25,713 bases of DNA from an uncultured Bacteroides sp. GTDB taxonomy: Bacteria > Bacteroidota > Bacteroidia > Bacteroidales > Bacteroidaceae. The stretch lies in contig NZ_CASFWU010000030.1 of assembly GCF_949298305.1 (NCBI RefSeq), positions 1 through 25,713 on the forward strand, read 5' to 3'. The translations under genes and the position numbers were made by a program. The notes below the pieces were generated by a model that saw only the letters and a program-made list of their open reading frames with translations, was not told where the DNA came from and ran no database searches. Of this stretch, positions 16,920 through 24,711 are shown one piece after another. How positions within the stretch are numbered: the stretch's first letter is position 1; every line of letters begins with the position of its first letter.

Positions 16920-17131
16920 ACTGGAGTTTCAAAATTACTATTTCTCCGGGAGTTAAGAAGTTATGGAAGTGATTACTTTGCTTTGCTTCGTTAGAAGTGA
17001 AAGCCGATAGAAGCATAAAAGGAAATCTCCGGTAGCACATCTATCGGCCTTTAACTCCTGAGCCCGCCTGGCGGGCGGTAACTTCTTCTAACTTCTTTAA
17101 CTCCTGCAAGTTCCGGTGGAACCGGAACTTG
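16920..17131. repeat. Structured intergenic repeat, copy A
   Basis: About 212 bp, similar to copy B at 24451-24665 and in the same orientation. Parts in order: a GTTAAGAAGTTAT-like left end; a long stem formed by AGAAGTGAAAGCCGATAG (16993-17010) and CTATCGGCCTTTAACTCCT (17041-17059); a GC hairpin GCCCGCC/GGCGGGC (17062-17076); an AACTTCTTCTAAC-like segment complementary to the left end; and a final 11-bp-arm hairpin CAAGTTCCGGT/ACCGGAACTTG (17107-17131). It occupies the gap between the lyase and the beta-helix hydrolase. No gene is visible in 16812-17412. Confidence 0.85.
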
Positions 17132-17347
17132 GATTCCTGATAACCTGCCCGCTCCGTGCAGCCCGTGTGCCACTCCTGTTTTTCACACAACCCGGAACGT
17201 GGCCGCCGGCCGTCCGGATGCAGGCAGATGATGGGTTCCGGGCGGTTGGCCGTCTGGAGGGCGTCTGTGGGCATCCGGGCGGCTTTTCGTGTTTTATAAC
17301 AGGTGTAGGGAGGTGGATGGAAAGTTTTTCCGTTCGCAGGTTAGGCG

Positions 17348-17355
17348 TATCTTTG
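17348..17355 (+). promoter_or_regulatory. -7 box for the beta-helix hydrolase
   Basis: TATCTTTG fits TAnnTTTG and lies 57 bp before the ATG at 17413. No clear TTTG -33 element is present at the standard distance. This suggests the gene has its own promoter in addition to possible read-through from the lyase. Confidence 0.5.
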
Positions 17356-17412
17356 CCTTTGTTCGTATTCTGTCATATAAGTCGTATTTTGGAATCTAAA
17401 ACATATAGAAGA

Positions 17413-18873
17413 ATGAAACGGAAAAAGATACTTGGAATGTTATGTATCTGGTTGGGATGCGCCTGCGGCGCGGCAGCACAAAGTCAAAACCGATTGGTCA
17501 CTTATCCCGCTCCCGAGGGCGTGGAGATGAAGGAGGACTTCTGCGTCAGCGTGCGGCAGGCGGGGACGGACGAATGGCAGGCGGTGGACACGTATGCCGT
17601 CAAAGTGGACGAGGTGAGGGATACCAAACACCATGTGGAGAAGGCCTCGCTGGGCTATTTTGACTTCGCGGGCGAGGTGGAAGTCCGGGTGCGGTATCGC
17701 CTCGGGCGGATAGAGACGGCTCGGGTGCGGCCCCTGTCCTACGGCATCGTCCCCGAGGTGACGGACAGCACGCTGACCTTCCGGCTGGATGCTCCGCGCA
17801 ATCTCTCGGTGGAGGTAAACGGCGACATTTTCCACAACCTCCATCTGTTTGCCAACCCCATCGATGCGAACAATCCCTTGGAGGGTACGACGCTGAAGAA
17901 GCTGAAGCGCCGCCGCGACCTGATTTATTTCGGCCCCGGCCTGCACCGCCTGCCGGGCGACACGCTCAACGTCCCCTCGGGCAAGACGGTCTATGTGGCC
18001 GGCGGGGCGGTGGTCTATGGCTGCATACGGGCCGTGAACGCACGCGACGTGCGAATCCTGGGCCGTGGACGGGTGCACCCCGAAGGACGCGGGGCGGGCA
18101 TCAGCATCATCAACTCGCGTAACGTGCTGGTCGACGGACTGATTTCCACCCAGTGCCCCACGGGCGGGTCGGACAGCGTGACCATCCGCAACGTGAAGGT
18201 CATCAGTTCCTACGGCTGGGGCGACGGACTGAACGTCTTTGCCAGCAACAATGTCCTCTTCGACGGCGTGTTCTGCCGCAATTCGGACGACTGTACCACG
18301 GTCTACGGCACCCGCATGGGCTTCGTGGGCGGCTGCCGCAACATCACCATGCAGAATTCCACGCTGTGGGCCGACGTGGCCCATCCCATCTTCATCGGCA
18401 TCCACGGCAATGTGGAGAACCCCGAGGTGCTGGAGAACCTGAACTACGTCAACATCGACATCCTGGACCACAAGGAGAAACAGCTGGACTACCAGGGCTG
18501 CCTGGCCATCAATGCGGGCGACAACAACCTCATCCGCCGCGTCCGTTTCGAGAATATCCGTGTGGAGAACTTCCGTCAGGGACAGCTGCTGAACCTGCGC
18601 ATCTTCTATAACAAGAAGTATTGCCGGGCCCCGGGTCGCGGCATCGAGGACGTCCTTTTCAAGGACATCACCTACACGGGCGACCATGCCGAGGTGTCGC
18701 AGATTATCGGCTACGACCGGGAACGGCAGGTGAAGAACATCCGTTTCGAGAACCTGGTCATCAACGGCGTGCGCATTGCCGACAACATGCCCGGCAAACC
18801 CGCCTGGTACAAGACGGGCGACATGGCCCGCATCTTCGTGGGCGAACATACCGGGGCGGTGGTGTTTGAGTGA
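17413..18873 (+). CDS. Secreted right-handed beta-helix glycosidase, GH28-like
   Basis: A 486-residue protein. The ATG at 17413 starts a type I signal peptide (MKRKKILGMLCIWLGCACG, then AAAQ), so the enzyme is likely periplasmic. An N-terminal beta domain (about 25-150) precedes a parallel beta-helix with repeated rungs such as INSRNVLVDGL, TIRNVKVIS, ASNNVLFDGVF, NIRFENLVI. Candidate catalytic acids are D271 in WGDGLN (267-274 region) and D292/D293 in RNSDDCTT, matching the spacing of single and paired aspartates in GH28 and GH49 enzymes. The GHG and RIK motifs of classical polygalacturonases are not seen; HPIFIGIHG at 324-332 may take that place. It may remove a uronic acid or other sugar from lyase products. 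A GH28, GH49 or new-family assignment remains open. Confidence 0.78.
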   Translation: MKRKKILGMLCIWLGCACGAAAQSQNRLVTYPAPEGVEMKEDFCVSVRQAGTDEWQAVDTYAVKVDEVRDTKHHVEKASLGYFDFAGEVEVRVRYRLGRIETARVRPLSYGIVPEVTDSTLTFRLDAPRNLSVEVNGDIFHNLHLFANPIDANNPLEGTTLKKLKRRRDLIYFGPGLHRLPGDTLNVPSGKTVYVAGGAVVYGCIRAVNARDVRILGRGRVHPEGRGAGISIINSRNVLVDGLISTQCPTGGSDSVTIRNVKVISSYGWGDGLNVFASNNVLFDGVFCRNSDDCTTVYGTRMGFVGGCRNITMQNSTLWADVAHPIFIGIHGNVENPEVLENLNYVNIDILDHKEKQLDYQGCLAINAGDNNLIRRVRFENIRVENFRQGQLLNLRIFYNKKYCRAPGRGIEDVLFKDITYTGDHAEVSQIIGYDRERQVKNIRFENLVINGVRIADNMPGKPAWYKTGDMARIFVGEHTGAVVFE

Positions 18874-18974
18874 GTCTGGAGCGGGCGGCTCCTGGAGACG
18901 ATTGCTCGGGGAAGGAAGGTTTCTGAAGTGGCGGGCGAGGGGGACGGCGGAATGGAAAAAGGGTGGGGGCAGTG

Positions 18975-19006
18975 TTTGCACAATCCAAACTTTCTGCCTA
19001 TCTTGC
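18975..19006 (+). promoter_or_regulatory. Possible promoter of the Crp/Fnr gene
   Basis: TTTG at 18975-18978 and TATCTTGC at 18999-19006 are spaced 20 bp apart. The second box deviates from TAnnTTTG at the last two positions. A TTGCTTTG at 19047-19054 is an alternative but would leave almost no leader before the ATG at 19064. Confidence 0.35.
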
Positions 19007-19063
19007 CGCTCGTTCCTGCGGCTGTGACGGCTTGCGGGGAGTTAAATTGCTTTGTGCCGCCTT

Positions 19064-19627
19064 ATGAAGAATGTGATAGAAACCATGAATGCCTTGTACC
19101 CGATTTCGGGGGACACCATACGGATGCTGGAGGAGTGCGTCACGCTGTGCCGCTTCCCCAAGAAGCATCTGCTGATTAGGGAGAATACGTTCAGCCGTTC
19201 GGCCTATTTTATTGAGGAAGGAATGACCCGTTCCTACTGGCTGGTGAACGGTGAGGAGATAACGACCTCCTTCTCGTGCGAAGGAGGCATCGTCTTCAGC
19301 ATGGACGAGCTGTATTACAACCGTTTGAGTGAAGAGTTCGTTGAGACGCTTGAAGAGGTGGTGGCTTACCGGATAGCCTTGACGGATTTGAACCGGCTAT
19401 TCCAGACCAATCTTGAACTGGCCAATTGGGGGCGCATCATTCATCAGAATGAGTACCGCCGCCTGCACCGTTCGCACAAGGAGCGGCTCACGCTGCCTGC
19501 CAAAGAACGCTACGAGGCCTTTCGGGAACAGTTTCCGCAGGTGTGCCGTCGTGCCAAGCTGGGCTATATCGCTTCCTATCTGGGCATCACCCTGCCCACA
19601 CTCAGCCGGCTGAGGAAAACCCTCTGA
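19064..19627 (+). CDS. Crp/Fnr-family transcriptional regulator
   Basis: A 187-residue protein typical in size for Bacteroidales Crp-like regulators. The cyclic-nucleotide-binding-like beta-barrel spans about 15-115, with FPKKHLLIRENTFSRSAYFIEEGMTRSYWLVNGEEITTSF. The C-terminal part (about 135-187) ends AKLGYIASYLGITLPTLSRLRKTL, the shortened helix-turn-helix of this subgroup. The ATG at 19064 is preferred over an in-frame TTG four codons earlier. The ligand is unknown, and binding of cAMP should not be assumed. It is followed by an acyltransferase gene 92 bp downstream, which it may control; many relatives sit next to the gene they regulate. It seems unrelated to the polysaccharide locus. 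Confidence 0.88.
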   Translation: MKNVIETMNALYPISGDTIRMLEECVTLCRFPKKHLLIRENTFSRSAYFIEEGMTRSYWLVNGEEITTSFSCEGGIVFSMDELYYNRLSEEFVETLEEVVAYRIALTDLNRLFQTNLELANWGRIIHQNEYRRLHRSHKERLTLPAKERYEAFREQFPQVCRRAKLGYIASYLGITLPTLSRLRKTL

Positions 19628-19688
19628 CAGGCCAAAGACCTGATACAAATTTTTGTCGCAGGACAAATGTTTCTATCTTCGGGTTGTG

Positions 19689-19696
19689 TAACTTTG
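19689..19696 (+). promoter_or_regulatory. -7 box for the acyltransferase
   Basis: TAACTTTG fits TAnnTTTG and lies 23 bp before the ATG at 19720. No TTTG lies at proper -33 spacing, as expected for an activator-dependent promoter, for example one using the preceding Crp-like protein. Confidence 0.5.
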
Positions 19697-19719
19697 TGCC
19701 CGTTATCAATCTTTGTATC

Positions 19720-20871
19720 ATGAAAAACATCACTTCTTCCGCTTCGTTTGCCGACTCCAAACCTCATTACGACATCCTCGACGGATTGCGGGGGGTAGCG
19801 GCATTGCTGGTCATCTGGTATCACGTCTTCGAGGCTTTTGCCACCAGCCCCCTGGACCAGGGTTTCAATCACGGCTATCTGGCCGTAGACTTTTTCTTCG
19901 TACTTTCCGGTTTTGTGGTGGGCTATGCCTACGACGACCGCTGGAAGCGGATGCGCATGAGGGACTTCTTCAAGCGCCGCCTCATCCGTCTGCACCCCAT
20001 GGTGGTGATGGGAGCGCTGCTGGGGGTGGTGACCTTCGTGGTGCAGGGGTGTGTGAAGTGGGACGGCACGCCGGTCCCGTTCTCCCACGTGATGCTGGCC
20101 ATGCTGTTGGGCCTCTTCCTGATACCCGCCTTGCCGGGTTCGGCTCCCGAGGTGCGTGGCAACGGTGAGATGTTTCCGCTCAACGGCCCCAGCTGGTCGC
20201 TCTTCTTTGAATATATCGGCAATCTGCTTTATGCCCTCTTTCTCCATCGTCTGTCCACGCGGGCACTGGCGGTGCTGGTGGCGGTGGCGGGTGCGGGGTT
20301 GGCCTCGTTTGCGCTGTTCAACCTGTCGGGCTTCGGACACCTGGGAGTGGGGTGGTCGCTGCTGGACTATAATCTGCCCGGCGGTCTGCTGCGCATGACG
20401 TTTTCCTTTTCGGCCGGCCTGCTGATGTCGCGTGTGTTCAGGCCGGTTCACATCCGTGGCACCTTCTGGTGGTGCAGTCTGGGCGTGGCTGTCCTGCTCT
20501 GCATTCCCCATCTGGGCGCCGACGGAACCCTGTGGCACAACGGCCTTTACGATTCGCTCTGCACCCTGTTCTTCTTCCCCCTGCTGGTGTGGCTGGGTGC
20601 GTCCGGTCGGACAACCGACCGGGGTTCCACCCGCATCTGCAAGTTTCTGGGCGACATTTCCTATCCGCTCTACATCATCCACTATCCCTTCATGTACCTG
20701 TTCTATGCCTGGGTGTGGCGCGAGGGGCTTTCCTTCTCTCAGGCGTGGCCGATGGCAGTTGCCGTCTTCGTGGGCAGCATCCTGCTGGCCTGGCTCTGTC
20801 TGAAGCTCTACGACGGACCGGTCCGCCGTTGGCTCAGCCGGAAATTCCTGGAGCGCAGAACGGGTAAGTGA
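19720..20871 (+). CDS. Acyltransferase-3 family integral membrane protein
   Basis: A 383-residue inner-membrane protein of the OafA/NolL type that transfers acyl groups, often acetyl, to sugars or other acceptors. The ATG at 19720 gives the family start DILDGLRGVAALLVIWYHVF, with the conserved R24-x10-H35 pair. GYLAVDFFFVLSGFVVGYAYDDRW then follows, and FFKRRLIRLHPMVVMG, another family motif. About ten hydrophobic helices fill the rest, including FLGDISYPLYIIHYPFMYLFYAWVW near the C-terminus, also typical. The end is basic (RRWLSRKFLERRTGK) and probably cytoplasmic. It sits between a Crp-like regulator and the second propeller regulator. The acceptor is not predictable; modification of surface glycan or an exported sugar is a guess. 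Confidence 0.9.
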   Translation: MKNITSSASFADSKPHYDILDGLRGVAALLVIWYHVFEAFATSPLDQGFNHGYLAVDFFFVLSGFVVGYAYDDRWKRMRMRDFFKRRLIRLHPMVVMGALLGVVTFVVQGCVKWDGTPVPFSHVMLAMLLGLFLIPALPGSAPEVRGNGEMFPLNGPSWSLFFEYIGNLLYALFLHRLSTRALAVLVAVAGAGLASFALFNLSGFGHLGVGWSLLDYNLPGGLLRMTFSFSAGLLMSRVFRPVHIRGTFWWCSLGVAVLLCIPHLGADGTLWHNGLYDSLCTLFFFPLLVWLGASGRTTDRGSTRICKFLGDISYPLYIIHYPFMYLFYAWVWREGLSFSQAWPMAVAVFVGSILLAWLCLKLYDGPVRRWLSRKFLERRTGK

Positions 20872-20925
20872 TGTCGGTTTGCAGGTTTTCTTTTGCCGAA
20901 GTGTGCAGGCATCCGGTTTTTTTCT

Positions 20926-20933
20926 TATTTTTG
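20926..20933 (+). promoter_or_regulatory. -7 box for propeller/AraC regulator 2
   Basis: TATTTTTG fits TAnnTTTG and lies 37 bp before the ATG at 20971, within the 99-bp gap after the acyltransferase. A good -33 element at 19-21 bp is not evident. Confidence 0.5.
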
Positions 20934-20970
20934 CATACCTTATTTGCATTAATTAAAGAAAAACAAGAGA

Positions 20971-23754
20971 ATGCCTTTGGTAAGATTCATTTGGATGTTA
21001 GTGCTGCTGTTTGCCGTGGCAGGAAGAATTTTTGCAGACGATTATACGATTGCCACTGTTGGCATTGATGAAACGACTTGCCGTTTTGATGACAACCGTG
21101 TCAATGCCATCTACCGGGACTCGGACGGTTTTGTTTGGGTGGGAACGGGAAGTACGGTGGAACGTGTGGGCGGACGTCATTCGCTGACGTATCATTTTGC
21201 CGAGAAGAATACGGGTACGGCTCCGGCTCCGTTCCTGGTGAATGCACTCCTCGAAACCCGTAAGCACGAGTTCTGGGCAGCCACCATTCAGGGCGTGTGG
21301 CGCATGAACCATGCCAATCATCAGATGGAGCGGATGTTTGCCGACGAAATCAACTTCCCCGTGCAGGCTTTGGACAAGGATGATGCTGGCCATCTCTACA
21401 TAGCGACTTCCAACGGACTTTACATTTACGACGGTAAGGCACTCCGTCACATCGTCATGGACGAGAAAAACACCCTTTCCAGTCGCAACCTGATTATGGA
21501 TATGGCTGTGATTACTCCCAGCGAGGCATGGCTCTTGACGGCAGACGGCCTGGTGCTGTGTGACAGCCCTTCGGGTGCGTTGCGTCCTTATCGTTGTCTT
21601 CTCCCAGCCCGTGGAGCTTTGCGCTGTCTGCTGAAGCGGGCAGACAAACTGTACATCGGCACGCAACTGGGCGAGGTAATAGCTTTCGACCTCAACCGCC
21701 GCACATTCTCCCCCTTCTGGACGAGTGGTTTCCAGGTGCCGGTTGTGGCGTTGGATGCGAAAGACGACCTGCTGGGCGTGGCCACCAAGGGAAAGGGACT
21801 TTTTCTGCTTTCGTTGCCGGACGGACAGACCTTGCAGAATTTTGCCTACAACGGAGAGCAGGGCCAGGGGTTGCTTTCCAACATGCTTTCTTCGCTGCTC
21901 TTCTTGAACGATGAAATCTGGTGCGGTACGGATTACTATCAGGGATTGAACTTGCTGAAGAAGAAGAATACTTCTTTCAGCCGATATGAAAAAGGCTTTT
22001 TAGGCCGTCGGGATGTCTTCGTACGAAGTCTGCTGAAGACAGCCCGCTATACATTTATCGGTACGCGCGAGGGCTTTTATTGTGTGGACGAACGAAACGG
22101 GGAAATCCATCTGGTCAACGTTTCGCGGTCTGAAGGAGGACGTTTACGTTCCAACCTGATTTTTTCCTTTTTCGATAACGGCGGTGAGGTCTGGATTGGT
22201 ACTTGTGGTGGTGGATTGTCTGTTTTCAATCCCGATGACGGAACTTTCAGCGACACGCCGCTGACGCAGGCCTGTGCCTCTAATGACATATTCATGTTTC
22301 TGGACGACGGAGAGGACCGGATATGGCTGGCTGCTTCCGACGGGCTTTATTCTTATGATAAACGTACGGGGAACATCCGCGAATACAACGCCTCGGGCAG
22401 CGGAATGCCGGGAAATATCGTTTACGGCATTTGCATTGATTCGAAGCAACGTTTCTGGGTAGGGACGGACAAAGGGGTGGCCTTGTTCGACCGCAACACC
22501 GGGCGTTGCTCATCGGACGGTTTGCCTCCTCTTTGTTCCGAGGCCGTCCGTACCATTTACGAGGGGCGGGACGGCACGTTGTTTTTCTGCTTGCTCAACA
22601 ACCGCCTGCTGGTGGCTGACGGCGGATTGAAAGACTTCCGTTTGATGGATTCGGTAGAATGCCATACGGTGATGCAGGATAGTTTGGGCTTTTACTGGTT
22701 GGGAGCGACGGCCGGTTTGCTGCGGATGGACGAAGACCTGGACGGCTATCGGCTTTTCAGCATGGAAGAAGGATTGTCCGTCAGTTCCGGAGCGCCTATT
22801 ATGAAGGATAAGGACGGCCAGTTATGGGTTTGTGCCACGAAAGGGGTTTATACGGTTGTGCCGCGCCAGGAATACACGGCTTCGGTGGTAAGTATTACGG
22901 AAATGCGGGTTAACGGCAAACCCCATGCCGACCATTATGCGTTGTGCTCTGATACGTTGCTTGTTTTGGAGCCGGACGAGAATACGGTGACTTTTCAGTT
23001 CTTCTCTTTGGGCTATCGCGAGCCGGGTCAGGTCAGATACCAGTACATGCTCGAAGGCAAGGATTCTACTTGGGTCGACCTGAGCGGTGAAGATAAGGTC
23101 TCGTTTTTCGGCTTGCCTTCGGGGCAGTATAAGTTCAGGGTACGCGAATACATGAACCGCGATTCAGAAGATACCGTTTCTTTTGTAGTCAGTGCGCGGC
23201 AATCGTGGTTGCTTTATGCGGCTGTGTCCGCTGTCGTGCTGGCTGTGTTGGCCGGTGTCGTTTACAGATTCCGGCGCAGGAGCCCCGCTGCTTTAGCCGT
23301 TCCGGTGGAAATGCCGGTGCAGGCTGTACAACCGGCTCAACCGTCAGAAACCGAGCCCGAGGCTATGCAGCCGTCTGTGGAAGGTTACTCCAAGTTGAGC
23401 GAGGCCGAGGCGCAGGCCGTCATCACGGCCTTGAAGCGCTACATGGACGAGCAGGAGCCTTACCTCAATGTAGACCTGGAGCAGTCCGATGTGGCGGCAG
23501 CCGTGGGCTATCCCACTTATCTGCTGTCCGCCGTATTCACCCACCACCTGAAGATGGGCTACTACGACTTTGTCAACAGCTATCGGGTGGAGCGTTTCAA
23601 GCGTTCGGTGGCCGAGGGGCTTCACAAGAAATACACGCTGGTCACCCTGGCCGAGAAGTGCGGCTTCAAGTCGAAAGCCTCCTTCTTCCGTGCCTTCAAG
23701 AAGTTCACGGGCAGCACGCCGAGCGAGTATATCCAGCAGCACGGCGGGGAGTAA
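20971..23754 (+). CDS. Second membrane-anchored propeller-Y_Y_Y-AraC regulator
   Basis: A 927-residue paralogue of the regulator at 4837-7653, with the same kinase-less plan. Signal peptide 1-22 (MPLVRFIWMLVLLFAVAGRI); Reg_prop propeller blades from about 30 (YRDSDGFVWVGTGSTVERVGG) to about 630; Y_Y_Y domain about 640-730 (YQYMLEGKDSTWVDLSGED, LPSGQYKFRVREYMN); transmembrane helix about 746-766 followed by RFRRR; a Pro/Glu-rich linker; a linking helix near 805-825; and a complete AraC domain about 825-925, ending KASFFRAFKKFTGSTPSEYIQ. No kinase or receiver is present. By eye, the propeller part uses more A/T-ending codons than the AraC part and than regulator 1. Its targets are unclear: the nearest upstream genes encode the acyltransferase and Crp-like protein, and the nearest polysaccharide gene is the beta-helix hydrolase. 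It converges with the toxin-antitoxin genes with only 8 bp between stops. Confidence 0.88.
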   Translation: MPLVRFIWMLVLLFAVAGRIFADDYTIATVGIDETTCRFDDNRVNAIYRDSDGFVWVGTGSTVERVGGRHSLTYHFAEKNTGTAPAPFLVNALLETRKHEFWAATIQGVWRMNHANHQMERMFADEINFPVQALDKDDAGHLYIATSNGLYIYDGKALRHIVMDEKNTLSSRNLIMDMAVITPSEAWLLTADGLVLCDSPSGALRPYRCLLPARGALRCLLKRADKLYIGTQLGEVIAFDLNRRTFSPFWTSGFQVPVVALDAKDDLLGVATKGKGLFLLSLPDGQTLQNFAYNGEQGQGLLSNMLSSLLFLNDEIWCGTDYYQGLNLLKKKNTSFSRYEKGFLGRRDVFVRSLLKTARYTFIGTREGFYCVDERNGEIHLVNVSRSEGGRLRSNLIFSFFDNGGEVWIGTCGGGLSVFNPDDGTFSDTPLTQACASNDIFMFLDDGEDRIWLAASDGLYSYDKRTGNIREYNASGSGMPGNIVYGICIDSKQRFWVGTDKGVALFDRNTGRCSSDGLPPLCSEAVRTIYEGRDGTLFFCLLNNRLLVADGGLKDFRLMDSVECHTVMQDSLGFYWLGATAGLLRMDEDLDGYRLFSMEEGLSVSSGAPIMKDKDGQLWVCATKGVYTVVPRQEYTASVVSITEMRVNGKPHADHYALCSDTLLVLEPDENTVTFQFFSLGYREPGQVRYQYMLEGKDSTWVDLSGEDKVSFFGLPSGQYKFRVREYMNRDSEDTVSFVVSARQSWLLYAAVSAVVLAVLAGVVYRFRRRSPAALAVPVEMPVQAVQPAQPSETEPEAMQPSVEGYSKLSEAEAQAVITALKRYMDEQEPYLNVDLEQSDVAAAVGYPTYLLSAVFTHHLKMGYYDFVNSYRVERFKRSVAEGLHKKYTLVTLAEKCGFKSKASFFRAFKKFTGSTPSEYIQQHGGE

Positions 23755-23762
23755 CATGCTTG

Positions 23763-24101
23763 TCAGAGCATAGCGGCGATTTTGCGAACTTGCGCCAGTT
23801 TCTCCATGAACGACTGGTCTTTACGGGCATTCTGCATGTTATATTTCAGTTGTAAACGCATTAAGGGTTCTGCTTCTACTCCCAAAGCAGCCTCAAACAG
23901 CAACGCAGTTTTCTCCGTTAGCGGGCGGTGGGCATTGAGTATTTCGTTAAGTACGGAATATTGCATGCCCATTTGTTCTGCCAGTTTCCGTTGAGATATC
24001 CCCCTGTATTCGATTTCTTCTTTCAGGATTTCTCCAGGATGTGTCGGGTAGGCGGGCTTTAACTGGTTGGCACACATTTCTGTTTTCTTTTCGGTATCCA
24101 T
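23763..24101 (-). CDS. higA: HigA-type antitoxin (XRE family)
   Basis: A 112-residue helix-turn-helix protein. Residues about 20-85 (PTHPGEILKEEIEYRGISQRKLAEQMGMQYSVLNEILNAHRPLTEKTALLFEAALG) match the HigA/VapA antitoxin family, in which HPGEIL starts the domain and RPLT is conserved. It is expected to neutralise the toxin encoded just upstream and to repress the operon by binding its promoter. The order toxin then antitoxin, with only 8 bp between them, is the normal higBA arrangement. The C-terminal tail (QNARKDQSFMEKLAQVRKIAAML) is specific to this protein. The stop lies 8 bp from the convergent stop of the propeller regulator. Confidence 0.88.
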   Translation of the reverse strand: MDTEKKTEMCANQLKPAYPTHPGEILKEEIEYRGISQRKLAEQMGMQYSVLNEILNAHRPLTEKTALLFEAALGVEAEPLMRLQLKYNMQNARKDQSFMEKLAQVRKIAAML

Positions 24102-24109
24102 CTTTTTAT

Positions 24110-24424
24110 TTATTGATAGTGGTTAGACAAATCTGTTATGTTGCATATTGTTGCAAGGATTTCACCGTCTTTTACTTTTTCTTCAAACTCTATTCTGTAT
24201 TGATCATTGACCCGTACTGATGAAAGCCCTGCTTTATTCCCTTTCAGCTTTTCGTAGTTTAACGAATTGTAGTTTAAAAGAGATTGTACATTCGGTAGTT
24301 CTATCATCAGGTCAATAATCCGGATGTATTTACGGATTATCTGTGGTTGGTATCGGTGTTTTTTGTCGGATACCCCTTCTGTGTATAATTGTTCTAAATA
24401 CTTTTCGTTGAAGTAGATTTCCAT
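24110..24424 (-). CDS. higB: HigB-type toxin (RelE/ParE superfamily)
   Basis: A 104-residue protein, first gene of a toxin-antitoxin pair. The HigB features are in the second half: NSLNYEKLKGNKAGLSSVRVNDQYRIEFE (about 55-83), matching the L-x-G-x-R/S-SIRVNDQYRI pattern of the family, and a final ITDLSNHY in place of the usual VDYH. Known HigB proteins are mRNA-cutting enzymes acting at the ribosome; the conserved arginine in VNDQYR is in place, so it may be active. The N-terminal half (IRKYIRIIDLMIELPNVQSLL) is helical. The coding region is AT-rich compared with the utilization locus, in line with horizontal gain. Confidence 0.85.
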   Translation of the reverse strand: MEIYFNEKYLEQLYTEGVSDKKHRYQPQIIRKYIRIIDLMIELPNVQSLLNYNSLNYEKLKGNKAGLSSVRVNDQYRIEFEEKVKDGEILATICNITDLSNHYQ

Positions 24425-24450
24425 CTGATGCCCTTTTACAACGTTATTAT

Positions 24451-24665
24451 ACTCAAGTTTCGGATTTGGTATTTTGCTAGAAGTTAAGAAGTTATAGAAG
24501 TTATCACTTCGCTTTGCTCTGTTAGAAGTTAAAGCCGATAGTCTTGCAACAGGAAAAATTAGCAGTAACAGGTCTATTGGCCTTTAACTTCTAAGCCCGC
24601 CTTGGCGGGCGATAACTTCTTCTAACTCCTCTAACTCCTTCAAATTTCGGTAAAACCGAAATTTG
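24451..24665. repeat. Structured intergenic repeat, copy B
   Basis: About 215 bp, similar along its length to copy A (16920-17131). It has the GTTAAGAAGTTAT-type left end, the long stem AGAAGTTAAAGCCGATAG (24524-24541) with CTATTGGCCTTTAACTTCT (24574-24592), the GC hairpin (24595-24610), the complementary ATAACTTCTTCTAACT segment, and the final hairpin CAAATTTCGGT/ACCGAAATTTG (24641-24665). It lies between the higB start and its predicted promoter, so it should be transcribed, on the minus strand, as the toxin-antitoxin leader. Confidence 0.85.
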
Positions 24666-24678
24666 AATTATTATATTG

Positions 24679-24711
24679 CAAAGATATGATTCTTTTTTGA
24701 ATATTCGCAAA
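24679..24711 (-). promoter_or_regulatory. Promoter of the higBA operon
   Basis: Read on the minus strand, TTTG (24711-24708) and TATCTTTG (24686-24679) are separated by 21 bp, a near-perfect Bacteroides -33/-7 pair. Transcription would start near 24672, giving a leader of about 250 nt that contains repeat copy B before the higB start at 24424. Confidence 0.6.

Noticed and set aside
17116..17412. N-terminal extension of the beta-helix hydrolase from an upstream in-frame start
   Set aside because: It would include part of the structured repeat and the promoter box, and would bury the signal peptide that begins at 17413.
19543..19719. N-terminal extension of the acyltransferase
   Set aside because: It overlaps the end of the Crp-like gene in another frame and covers the -7 box; family homology begins only after the ATG at 19720.
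23755..23762. Missing terminator between regulator 2 and higA
   Set aside because: Convergent genes with an 8-bp gap are common; no evidence of a special arrangement.
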